Source: Cryptosporidium bovis (Eukaryota > Apicomplexa > Conoidasida > Eucoccidiorida > Cryptosporidiidae). From it: DNA of 64,000 bases. The stretch lies in the NCBI GenBank assembly GCA_009768925.2, contig VHIT02000016.1:88232-152231 (forward strand), written 5' to 3'. The notes under the pieces are model-generated. The model did not search any database. It saw nothing but the letters and a program-made list of their open reading frames with translations, and was not told the DNA's origin. A program made the translations under genes and the position numbers. Of this stretch, positions 1-9,046 are shown piece by piece. Position 1 is the first letter of the stretch. Every line of letters starts with the position of its first letter.

Positions 1-43
1 GAAATATTGCACCAAGTAAAATTAAAGAAATAAGTAAAAAATA

Positions 44-1178
44 ATGTCAAAAAATTTGCTTGTGTGTACAGAGCTGTTTGATACTCCGTTGAAATTTGGG
101 GATTACGAGGTTACTGTTGATCAGAGTAGAGGTAAGATGTACTTTAAAATTTAGTTGCAACAAAAAATAAACTATTACTCCATAGGAAGTAGAAAAACAC
201 AAGAAGATCGGTTTTGTATTGGTACAAAGCTTATTGATGGCCATGAAGACATTTTTTTTTTAGGTGTTTTTGATGGAACAGTTGGTAAGTTTAGATCTAT
301 TATCAATTGACTGTAATAATCTTTTTTTTAGGCGACTTTGCATCAGATAATATTAAGGATATTATTATACCTGCAATGCTAAGTACCCAAATATGGTATG
401 TAATTAACTCACTATCCATGATTGTTAATTAAAATTTTATTTTAGGAAACTCGTTGTGGAAAAAATCAATAAAGACGACCTAAAAATTACTGAAGAGTTA
501 AGGGACTTGCTAAGGGACTTATTGATATCAACGTTCAAAACAGCAGATGATATCTTAATAGAAAGATGCAGAATTGAACAGAAACACTACTCCTCTTCAA
601 CAGGTGTAGTATTACTCTTTATCAAAAAAATACTGATAGTTGCCCATATAGGTGACTCTCGTTCAGCTGCATGTGTACATATTGATTCGGCGATACTTGG
701 CCAATTTCTTACCTTCGACCACAAGCCTGATCAACCACTCGAATATCGTAGGATTATAGACAATGGTGGCACCGTGGAATATTTACAAAATCACAATAAT
801 AAGCCATTCATCAGAGGTGGTGATTTTACGAGGAGAAGGGCGAGGGGAGAAACCCCGATGCAACTCCAATATTCTAGGGCATTTGGAGGCAAGGACTTAA
901 AACCTTATGGTCTTAGTTGCCTTCCTGATGTCACAATAATTGACCTAAATAGCAGTTATCACTCTTTTATAATCGCCTCTGACGGTGTTTGGGATGTTTT
1001 TTCTGCACAGAGGGCATGTGACCTAATAATGTACTCTATTGATCTCGGAATAAATCCTGCAAAATACCTCGTCGGCGCAGTTTTGAATGAAACACGAACA
1101 AAAAACTCAAATTGCGACAATTTAACAGCAATATGCATCTACTGCAAAAATAGAGCACAAAAACACTTTGATGGTTAA
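44..1178 (+). CDS. PP2C-family protein phosphatase, 4 exons
   Basis: Metal-dependent Ser/Thr phosphatase of the PPM/PP2C family. Exons 44-131, 186-284, 332-395 and 446-1178 join in frame to give 327 residues; all three introns are GT-AG and 47-54 nt. Visible PP2C motifs in order are GSRKTQEDRF (30-39, the Glu-Asp metal pair), FDGTVGD (58-64), HIGDSRSAA, DHKPDQPLE with the following DNGG, YSRAFGG, ASDGVWDVF and CDNLTAI near the C-terminus. All metal-binding Asp positions expected for the family are present. The usual DGHGG motif reads DGTVG, so the His that acts as general acid in human PPM1A is a Thr here. There is no signal peptide or membrane segment, so a cytosolic or nuclear location is inferred. 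The substrate is unknown. The start is the first ATG, and the N-terminal extension is short. Confidence 0.88.
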
Positions 1179-1499
1179 TATACACAACGAAAAATATAGT
1201 TGTAGGAAGCATAATTTTTTTGAATTATAAAATCAACAACAAAATTATTCGGTAGTAGTAAACTTAAACATGAAATACTTATGGTTGCGAATTATCGAAA
1301 GTGAAAATATAAATATTTTGACTATAATATTAGTTAATTATCACGCAAAAATGTTTTATTAAAATTGTTGTCATTTAGTTTTCCCTCTCCTCCAATTTTT
1401 CCAGGTTACGGAGGTACTTTACCAAGGTAGATTCACGTACCGCCCAAGGGCTTGGAATTCACCAAATTATAAAAATTATTGGGTTATTTCCTGGACAAA
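1179..1499. other. Intergenic region before V-ATPase F
   Basis: No convincing gene is seen in these 321 bases. The stretch 1400-1470 is less AT-rich and contains a pyrimidine-rich run ending in CCAG, which could be a 5'-UTR splice acceptor for the next gene. That is only a suggestion. Confidence 0.4.
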
Positions 1500-1877
1500 A
1501 TGTCTGACCAGGGACCAAGCAAGCTACAAAACTTAAAAGTGTACATTATTGGTGATGAGGATACAGTTGCTGGATTTCTCTTAACCGGGATTGGAGCAAG
1601 AGACGCCCAAGGAAAAACTAATTTTTTAATTGTAGACTCAAAGACTCCAAAAACACAGATTGAAGAATCATTCAGAGATTTCGTGAGCCAACCAGACTGT
1701 GGAATTATAATTATTAATCAATCTATTGCTGAAGAAATTAGATACCTTGTCAACACTCACGATAAAATTATCCCAACAATTCTAGAAGTCCCGAGCAAAA
1801 ACAAGCCCTATGATGCAGCGAAGGATTCGGTCATGCAGAGAATTAAGCTTTTTTACGGTGGATCCCTTCCAGAATAA
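1500..1877 (+). CDS. V-type H+-ATPase subunit F (Vma7)
   Basis: Subunit F of the V1 sector of the vacuolar proton pump. It sits in the central rotor stalk and couples ATP hydrolysis to proton transport in acidic organelles. The protein is 125 residues, close to the 118-120 of yeast and human subunit F, and single-exon. Family features are IIGDEDTVAGFLLTGIG near the N-terminus, the GIIIINQSIAEEIR strand-helix in the middle, the IPTILEVPSK loop and a C-terminal helix with RIKLFYG. The ATG at 1500 is chosen because it gives the family length; the reading frame continues a little upstream but without an ATG. Identity is secure from length and motif order. Confidence 0.95.
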   Translation: MSDQGPSKLQNLKVYIIGDEDTVAGFLLTGIGARDAQGKTNFLIVDSKTPKTQIEESFRDFVSQPDCGIIIINQSIAEEIRYLVNTHDKIIPTILEVPSKNKPYDAAKDSVMQRIKLFYGGSLPE

Positions 1878-2031
1878 ACCCAGAACTGTTGTAGTTTATA
1901 AATAGTTCACTTTTAGGATTAGAATTAGACAATACTACATTTAAAACAAAAGAAAACATATCCTAATTTTGTCTACGCTTCAAAAACCAGAATTTGTTCT
2001 TTTTTCTCCTTAGTTTTATGTCGTATTAAAT

Positions 2032-2688
2032 CTAAGTTGATTTTATATTTAGGAAAGGATTGTCAAAATGGTTACGTTTGAATCTCAACGAATTTATTTT
2101 CCTTTGCCTAACATTTTTTATTAATATTGGAATAGCGGATGAATTCGTAACAAGAAAATTCAATATAGCACCGTATCTCTCTTTGCACTTATTTACTCTC
2201 GACTGAATCCTCTTTGACTCAGAATCCAAAATATCACCTAACCAGTGCTTTTCATCACAATTTACCTCTTTAATTAGATCACTGATTGGTATATGTTTCA
2301 TTAAACTTCCTCTTAAATCACTCTCTGTGTGAAGCCACGTATTTGGGTCATCCCTATTTCTGAAGGTTAACACAAATTGTTTATTATTTAAATATATTTG
2401 TGGTCCTTTCTGTTGAAAATTTACTAAAAAATTTTTAACGTGATATTCAGGGGTGTTTGAGAAGCAATTCAGTAATTTTCTACTTTCTTCCTTTATAGAA
2501 TTAAAAATTAAGTCCGCTTCTGCCTTTTCAGATGAACTATTATACGGGAACAAGGTTCCATTTAGAAGTGGTCCCATCAAATCTATCAGTTCTGGTAAAA
2601 ATAAATGTTTCTCTTCTTTTGAATTTAAATATTCAAATTTAATATCATTTGGTTCCGTATTTTTAAACTCTATTCTATTAATTGCCAT
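2032..2688 (-). CDS. Conserved-looking hypothetical protein, 218 aa
   Basis: I do not recognise this protein. It is a single-exon frame of 218 residues starting at the ATG at 2688. It is soluble-looking, without signal peptide or membrane segments, and mixed alpha/beta in composition. The C-terminal 60 residues are basic (a run with RQRKINSLRFKRN). A conserved-looking core includes NTWLHTESDLRG and CDEKHWLGDIL. Composition and codon use match the neighbouring genes, so it is probably real. It is transcribed in the same direction as the syntaxin gene further right and convergent with V-ATPase F. No function is proposed. Confidence 0.7.
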   Translation of the reverse strand: MAINRIEFKNTEPNDIKFEYLNSKEEKHLFLPELIDLMGPLLNGTLFPYNSSSEKAEADLIFNSIKEESRKLLNCFSNTPEYHVKNFLVNFQQKGPQIYLNNKQFVLTFRNRDDPNTWLHTESDLRGSLMKHIPISDLIKEVNCDEKHWLGDILDSESKRIQSRVNKCKERYGAILNFLVTNSSAIPILIKNVRQRKINSLRFKRNHFDNPFLNIKST

Positions 2689-3041
2689 TGTCTCTTATGA
2701 TTATCTTCGAACCTTTATCTTTTTTTATTGTTCATGTCTTTTCTAGATTTTCATTTCAACCGTGATAAACTGTTCTCCGTTGATATTTGAAAAAAAAAAT
2801 TCCCTAGTTATTTACTGTACTTTAATTGATAAATAAAAATATCTCTAAAATTCAATTAATCGGCAATGCCTTTTTTTTATTTTTAGATAGAAGAGTAAAC
2901 GTAATAACACATCATCTGCTTATTGCAAGTGGCCGCCACACAAATCTCCAAACCCATGCAACAAAAATTCAGTCGGATAAAATTCAAAAATTATTTTCAT
3001 AGGTAATTTCAATGTATTAAATTAATAACTGTATCATTTTT
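2689..3041. other. Intergenic region with a possible short + strand exon
   Basis: This gap separates two minus-strand genes. Most of it is AT-rich. After a strong T-rich acceptor-like run ending at 2886 there is a 38-codon open stretch on the plus strand (2889-3002), richer in G+C than its surroundings. A plus-strand ATG at 2729 begins a short open frame that could be spliced to it only through a poor GTGATA donor. I treat it as unproven. Confidence 0.3.
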
Positions 3042-4110
3042 TTAATATATTATTTTAAAAACTAGAATAACTACTTCGATAACTATTAAAATAGATAATA
3101 ATTGTATTATCTTTGTAAAAATACGCCTTCCTGAACTATTCTCAATATTAATTATTTGTTTGTGTGCATTTTGAATTGTATAAAATGAGTTGTCAACATT
3201 GTTGTCTATTCTATCAACAAGAGAACCTTGTTCAATTACAATAGAGACCATTTCCTTGAAGATTGAATGAAGCTCAGAAATATCTCTTATTATCCTCGTT
3301 ATTTCCTGAAATGTTTAAAAGATTATTCACGCTGTTTTAATCTCAACGAAACGTACCTCGATTCCATTAATTTTAGGTGTTAAAATCTGATCAACCAATT
3401 GATAGTTCTATTAAAAAGTCATTACCGAAACGAGATCGCTTGTAAAATCATCTCTTACCTGCAATTCCAATTTTGTTTCGCTACTATTTGGTAAAATATT
3501 CACTGGATTTGTCTCCAACTTAGAAATATAATTTTTTTTCACTACTTTTAGTTGGTTTACAAGTGGATTAAGTTGTGTTATTATACTATTCTCAGCGTTT
3601 CTTCTCAATATTCTATTATATTTTGAACTAATAAATGAATCGTTCATGTTATTTTCCTCAGAAATATCTCGTAGAAGTCTCTCAATCCGTTTAAATGAAC
3701 CGTATACTGCGTTTGCTAGTGAATCTATTTCACTTTCTGATATTTTCATTGTTTTATCCTCAAGAACGCAAATTAACTTTTTTTTCTGAGTTTTTTGTAA
3801 ATGTGATAACATTTCTTTTGCTCTAGAAAGCTCTTCTAGTGCCTCGACATATTTGTCAACCCAAATTGGTGGTAAGTACCCTACTTCTATTTTTGTAATA
3901 TTTTCATTCGAAACACTGTTCATATGTTTCACATCATTAACTATCACATTAGGAAATATAAAGTTAAAATTATATGTAATTTAAACATTACATACCTTTC
4001 TCTGAAATATTTTCAGAATTAAATATTCCGAAACGATCAATTCGTTTTTTGTGATTAGTTCTAAACCTTAGATAGACATGGGTTAAATCTACTACTGAAG
4101 TAACTTTCAT
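3042..4110 (-). CDS. Syntaxin-16/Tlg2-like Qa-SNARE, 4 exons
   Basis: A Qa-SNARE for membrane fusion at the trans-Golgi network/endosome. Exons 3996-4110, 3459-3940, 3357-3407 and 3042-3305 give 303 residues; introns are 49-55 nt and GT-AG. The N-terminal region has the LPPIWVDKYVEALEE motif typical of the syntaxin-16/Tlg2 branch, followed by a helical Habc region. Exons 3 and 4 together encode the SNARE motif: INGIEEITRIIRDISELHS, then an EQGSLVDRIDNNV segment that carries the zero-layer Gln. A C-terminal transmembrane helix of about 19 residues (LLSILIVIEVVILVFKIIY) ends the protein. The 51-nt third exon is required; without it the SNARE heptads are broken. The start is the first ATG, which gives the short N-terminal peptide expected for Sec1/Vps45 binding. 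Together with COG5 and ArfGAP it points to a conserved Golgi machinery. Confidence 0.9.
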
Positions 4111-4506
4111 CTCAAATTTAAGTAAAGTATGTTTGTTATTTAGTTTAAAACATCAAAATATGCGCCAAATTTACATGCAAAATAATGTTTAATAATTTGT
4201 TAAATGAATGGATTTATGTTAACAACCTTTATTAAGTGTAGGATGTCATTGATATAATAGCTTATCTCAAACATATCCTATTTTAGTTTGTGTGACTTCT
4301 TACATTAGTTAGAGAAAACATCAATAATTAAATTACTTTTTGGGAACACTTATCTCAGTAACACTTGTTCTTGTCAAACTACTCGGTATAAATATTTTTT
4401 AATAGTTTCTATAAATTCAGTATGTGTTTAAAAAAATAAATCTCCTATTTAAACCTCAATCTAATTTATTTAATTTTCACTCTATTTTTTTCGTTTCTTG
4501 TTTTTG
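4111..4506. other. Intergenic region between the syntaxin gene and the pseudogene
   Basis: AT-rich and without a supported gene. A TGCGCCAAA site lies at 4161-4169, about 50 bases upstream of the syntaxin start, and is a candidate promoter element. Stop codons are frequent in all frames. Confidence 0.5.
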
Positions 4507-5490
4507 TTAAATTTCCTCATTAATGTTCACTATTTCAAGGTTATATGGGACATTATCTGATATTTTAACTTTAAGTCCATTAAAATTGTTGATCACACCT
4601 AAATTTGGATAAAAAAAAGTTTTTTACCGACTATATCGCAAATATGGTATGACTTAATATCAATTACTATTGTTTCAATTGTTAAATGTAACCCTGAGAT
4701 ATATATTCTATTATCAGTTATTGACTATTATTACATTGAAAATACATATTTTGTTTATTATTTGAATTGAGTTTAAAAATATTTTTGTAAATTTTCATTA
4801 GATTCCAGTTGATATGTCATTAATCCTTCTTTTTTCGCCTCCAATTCGTCATTTGTAATAAATAGGACCCATAAATGACTAAATTCATTCAAAACAAAAA
4901 TGAAATCTTGATTATATTTTAGAACTTAACTACAACTTGAAAGCTCTGAATTACTGTATTTTCCCTTTAACTGAGAATTTTTCTATCCAATAACTATAAC
5001 AATCCCCTTTTGCTCTAACTGAAAAAAAAAATTCTACACAAACTTCATTTCTTATAAAGATATTCAATAATAGTTCCTTATTGTTTTTCTCTTTGACAAT
5101 AGAAAAATCTACGAACCCTTTACTTCCCATATCGATATTAAACTAAATCAAATAACGACGGTCATTTTGATCCTTTTTCTTAAAAAAAAAGATAAATCAC
5201 TTATTCTCTTAAACCTTTTGTTTTCAATTATTATAGTAAATATATATGAAAGCAATTCAATCTCCATTTCAATATCATTAGAATAATTTGTTTTCTTAAT
5301 TATTCGATGAATTGAAGATCCAGCTCTCTAGTTTTACTGGTATATTAGGTGATAAGTCACCATATTCCTCTCTTTTCTGTCCTATAATTTTTGCATTTTC
5401 ATCGAAAAACTCCTTATATGGGAATTTCAAATTTAAGTCATAAAAAAATCGAAAATATAATAAAAGATTTATTATGAAGTTGACACACAT
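4507..5490 (-). pseudogene. Decayed protein-coding gene with several frame breaks
   Basis: The minus strand holds a series of protein-like segments that together look like one former gene. The first (5490-5296) starts with an ATG and a hydrophobic, signal-like N-terminus, runs 64 codons and stops. One base out of frame, protein-like sequence continues to a run of nine T (5182-5190 on the plus strand as A). A further one-base shift leads into a segment with an in-frame TAG (5143-5145). That segment breaks again at an A-run near 4957-4962, then meets a TAA (4926-4928). After another stop at 4773-4775, open sequence resumes from about 4727 to a final stop at 4507-4509, itself interrupted near 4600-4631 by a 30-nt intron-like piece. 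Protein-like composition across all pieces and intact neighbours argue for decay. Sequencing errors at homopolymers are the alternative for the shifts but not for the nonsense codons. I do not recognise the family. Confidence 0.6.
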
Positions 5491-5658
5491 CTAAAAATAT
5501 CACAATACCTTTTACAACAATATCTTTTAAACAAACACAAAAGTCCCGATACACTATTAAAACCCAAACTTGCGCCAGGAATAAAGCAACAGTCCTGAAA
5601 AAAAGCGTAGGTAAAATGTAAAATGGATTATAGTCTAGAGAACTATTGTTACAATTAA

Positions 5659-6022
5659 TTAATCATCTAACTTAAACCCTCTCCCTGATAAGTTTTTTTT
5701 TGCTCTTAAAATATCTTCTGCAAGATCTGCTCCGCCCTTAGTAACATTTGAGAATTGGAATAATGAAACGGAGATAGAAATTAATGAATAAACTCCAAGG
5801 GAAAACACACATAAAAGTGGTGACTAAAAAAGTTATGTCAAATATTGAGTTTTTTTATTTAAGTTCACTTACCAGCAACCACAAAAAGGAGATTCTGGAA
5901 TCAAAGTCAATTCCAAAGTAAAGTAATCCAAAAATCCATGAAACAAAACATAATGTAAGTAGCAGCACTACTTTCTTACCGTATCCAAAATAAGGGAGTT
6001 CTTTTCTCGTTTTCTGTTTCAT
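5659..6022 (-). CDS. DPM3-like subunit of dolichol-phosphate mannose synthase, 2 exons
   Basis: A small ER membrane protein resembling DPM3, the subunit that tethers the DPM1 catalytic subunit to the ER membrane. Dolichol-phosphate mannose feeds N-glycan, GPI and O-/C-mannose synthesis. Exons 5873-6022 and 5659-5823 (49-nt GT-AG intron) give 104 residues; human DPM3 is 92. Two hydrophobic segments (about residues 19-37 and 47-72) are followed by a charged amphipathic tail with GADLAEDILRAKKNL and GRGFKLDD. The tail matches the DPM3 pattern of a coiled-coil helix (EL..QI..A+.DL) followed by RRG(L/F). The last membrane segment with FSLGVYSL fits the DPM3 signature SFGCYSL. The ATG at 6022 is the only plausible start after excluding a short upstream one. 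It diverges from COG5 by 231 bp. Confidence 0.75.
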
Positions 6023-6253
6023 TATATACAACAAATAGATAACCAAAAATTAATTTCTTTAATCTGTCCCTCACCTTTTTTTTATTGTGCCCCGATATTC
6101 CAAATTTTTTTTCTGCCAATTCTGAAACTAAAATTGATACAAAACGTTTGTCTTACGAAAATATATATATTACTGAAATTTCGTGAGACAAAATATTTCT
6201 AGATAATATCAATAATTCGCCCTCTTAAAACGCTGAGATCTCAGGAAGGACCC

Positions 6254-9001
6254 ATGAAAGAGTTAACACAAAGACCTCCCGAACAAGTAACTGAGCAGCT
6301 AATTGATGAATTAAGAGATCCAACATTATTTGTTAGAGGTTGCATACTTAAAGGAACAAAATATATTTCTCAATGCAATAAAAACCTTGAAATTGCAATT
6401 AATCATGTTAATGAACAATTAGAAAAAAAATTGATAGAGTTGGGTCAAATTAAAACTATTTACAGTCTGTGCCAAGAATTGGAAAACTTGGAAAAAAATT
6501 CCAAGTCTGTTAGTGAACTCATTTCAACGCAAATTAACTCTATGGAAATGAAATCTATTCCAATAATTCAGCAATATGAAAGTATGAAGGAAAGTATTAT
6601 CATTTCAAAACGATTAATTCAAATACAAGATTTATGTAATCGCGCAATTGACTTTATATCTTTGTTTAATAGACTCAAAGCTCAATTTGGGATGATAAAA
6701 GTAATTGAATCAGAGGATAAATATAAAGAATTATTTCAAAAGTTACAAAATGGAATCCCAGATACAATTAGTATATCAAAGACAAGCAAGATGATAGTTG
6801 AATTGGAAAACATGATAAATTTTAACAGTGAAAATTCAATTGAATACGGAATTAATTCAAATGAAGTTTGTAGTTTGGAGTTTATTGAAGAATTACAGGA
6901 AGAAATAAAGTGTCTCAGAAAACTTAGTGCAATTTACAGACAACATGGACATAAAAAATTAGTGAATGGAATAGAAAATATGGACATTCCTTCCATTGGT
7001 TTAGGATGTCTAATATTACACCAATTTAATGAATTATGGGAACACATTGACACATTTGTTGATATCAAATTAAAAAAGATACAGCACTATTTTAGCGTAA
7101 GCGTTTTGCAAAACTGTATTGAAATAAATGATAAATCTAACGAACAATTTATTATTAAGACTGAATTTGTTACAATCTCTATTCTTACAGCAATTGAAAG
7201 AGTGTTGAATCACATTACAATTTTTTTTAAGCAATTTATATGCCTTCAGGACACTATTATTGAGAAAAAGTTAAAAACTGACCATTCAATTGATGAGACA
7301 AACTTTATACTTTTGTTTTGGGAAAGATCTTCAAAGACTATAGAAAGTGTATTTAATATTGTTTGTACGATTAATAATAAACAAATAAATATTCAGAACA
7401 ATAATATGGATGAAATTGTAATCGTAGGTGGCTCAATCAGTTTGGAACTAATTCTTCAAGTACTAATAAATTCTTACCCAGAAATATCAAATATGTTTGT
7501 TTCTTTTATGAAAAACATTAATACATTACTTTCATCATCACCATCTAAGGTATTACTAACCAAAATTATTGATGATAATAACATTTATAGCACAACAGAC
7601 AAAATAAAAGAAAAATATTTAGAACAAATGAAAAACAAATTCAATTTTATGTTTGATTCATTACTTCCAACTGATAAATATATAAAAAAGAATTGTGACA
7701 TCAATGAAACTGTTTCTCAAATTATTAATTTCTTTTTTAGAGAAATAAAAATAGTTAATATCGAATTAAAAAAACAAATATGTGATTTATTCAGAAAAAA
7801 GTTGTTATGTTTTATTGTTTCTTGCGAAACAATAATCCAATCTGAAGGTGGAATTATACCTTATTCCGAATATGATAATATAAAATTTTGCGAGGATAAA
7901 TATTTAGAAGATATTGTTTTAAACAATGATATTAGAATGCCTTTACCATCCTATTTTCACAAGATTAACGCAGAAATTTCACATATTGCAGGACTATTTT
8001 CAATAGAACTTGAAAACATATTACATAAAGAAGCATTGAATGATTGGGACGAAGTTGAAAAATACAGAACAATTGAACTACTTAAATCACTACAGTACAA
8101 ATCAGTTGGAAGGTGGTTTTCACATACCTCACTTTCGATATTAAATGTTTGTAAAAATGTTGATGTGAAATCAATCTCAAATGAATTGTTTAAAAAAACA
8201 GAAGATAGGTTCATATTCTTATCCCAAAAAATAATAAATAATTTTGTTCAAGAATGGCTCCCGATTTTAAATCCCATTAATATTTGGTACAAGTGTTTAA
8301 TTCAATTATCAAGAAGTATTTCAATTATTTTCTTGATTAACTTCGTTTTAAGAGTTAATTTAGATGAAAAAAGTTGTTTCTCAATAGCAGATGAAATAGT
8401 AATATTCCAATCAATTATTTCACATCTTCTATTAGATCAAAGAATTAAAAATGATTTAAATACTGATATTAAAATGATACAGGACTTTCGAAGAATTCTT
8501 TTTTCAGATCTAAAATCAATTATAGAGGCAATTAACTCAATAACAAACAATAAAATGAAATATTCTAGCAACACAGAAATACTTGTAGCTTCAGTAAAAG
8601 AGATAAATCCATTGCTCTTCTCAATTCACATTTTAAACAGAATTTATTTCAATTTAAAGGACAAATTTAGGGATATACATTCATTTGTTGATTTTTCAAA
8701 GATAACATATTATAAATTTTACAACACTCTCGCATCAATAATGTTCAAGAAACTAAACTGTAACCCAACTTGTGATTCCGATTCAGATTTATTTGTGATA
8801 TTTGATATTTTTACACAAAATTCATCTGCAATGCATAATAACCAAAAAGAAATATTTTCACTAGTACATAATTACGTTGAATATCTGAAATCAGAAATTT
8901 CGAAGAGTTATTTTAATTCTGATCACCTAGATCTTGATGATTTAATAATAATATTAAATTTCGTAGTAAATATTGATAGTTTTTATAGCGCCCCTGCATA
9001 A
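6254..9001 (+). CDS. COG5: Conserved oligomeric Golgi complex subunit 5
   Basis: COG5 is a lobe-B subunit of the COG tethering complex, which captures intra-Golgi retrograde vesicles. The single-exon product is 915 residues, slightly longer than human COG5 (about 840). The order of family features fits: an N-terminal helical region with DPTLFVRGCI, a coiled-coil stretch with SMEMKSIPIIQQYESMKESI, then the segment ISKRLIQIQDLCNRAIDFISLFNRLK that parallels the CDLLRRIIRILNLSKRL region of COG5. The segment IGLGCLILHQFNELWEHIDTF and a following FILLFWERSSKTIESVF parallel the middle domain. No membrane segments or signal peptide are present. Poly-Asn/Ile-rich insertions explain the extra length. 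The ATG at 6254 is the first one in frame and leaves a short N-terminus before the first conserved helix. Confidence 0.85.
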   Translation: MKELTQRPPEQVTEQLIDELRDPTLFVRGCILKGTKYISQCNKNLEIAINHVNEQLEKKLIELGQIKTIYSLCQELENLEKNSKSVSELISTQINSMEMKSIPIIQQYESMKESIIISKRLIQIQDLCNRAIDFISLFNRLKAQFGMIKVIESEDKYKELFQKLQNGIPDTISISKTSKMIVELENMINFNSENSIEYGINSNEVCSLEFIEELQEEIKCLRKLSAIYRQHGHKKLVNGIENMDIPSIGLGCLILHQFNELWEHIDTFVDIKLKKIQHYFSVSVLQNCIEINDKSNEQFIIKTEFVTISILTAIERVLNHITIFFKQFICLQDTIIEKKLKTDHSIDETNFILLFWERSSKTIESVFNIVCTINNKQINIQNNNMDEIVIVGGSISLELILQVLINSYPEISNMFVSFMKNINTLLSSSPSKVLLTKIIDDNNIYSTTDKIKEKYLEQMKNKFNFMFDSLLPTDKYIKKNCDINETVSQIINFFFREIKIVNIELKKQICDLFRKKLLCFIVSCETIIQSEGGIIPYSEYDNIKFCEDKYLEDIVLNNDIRMPLPSYFHKINAEISHIAGLFSIELENILHKEALNDWDEVEKYRTIELLKSLQYKSVGRWFSHTSLSILNVCKNVDVKSISNELFKKTEDRFIFLSQKIINNFVQEWLPILNPINIWYKCLIQLSRSISIIFLINFVLRVNLDEKSCFSIADEIVIFQSIISHLLLDQRIKNDLNTDIKMIQDFRRILFSDLKSIIEAINSITNNKMKYSSNTEILVASVKEINPLLFSIHILNRIYFNLKDKFRDIHSFVDFSKITYYKFYNTLASIMFKKLNCNPTCDSDSDLFVIFDIFTQNSSAMHNNQKEIFSLVHNYVEYLKSEISKSYFNSDHLDLDDLIIILNFVVNIDSFYSAPA

Positions 9002-9046
9002 TTTCATTTAATTTTATTCTACAAACTCTAATATTAGTGCACAAAA

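Noticed and set aside
1400-1470. GGTAC/GTACC inverted repeat before V-ATPase F
   Set aside because: The stem is only five pairs with no supporting features; it is more likely part of a leader or chance.
3408-3458. Alternative syntaxin donor within the second intron (GTAATG)
   Set aside because: It would leave an intron of about 18 nt, too short for splicing; the GTAAGA donor gives a normal 51-nt intron and an intact SNARE motif.
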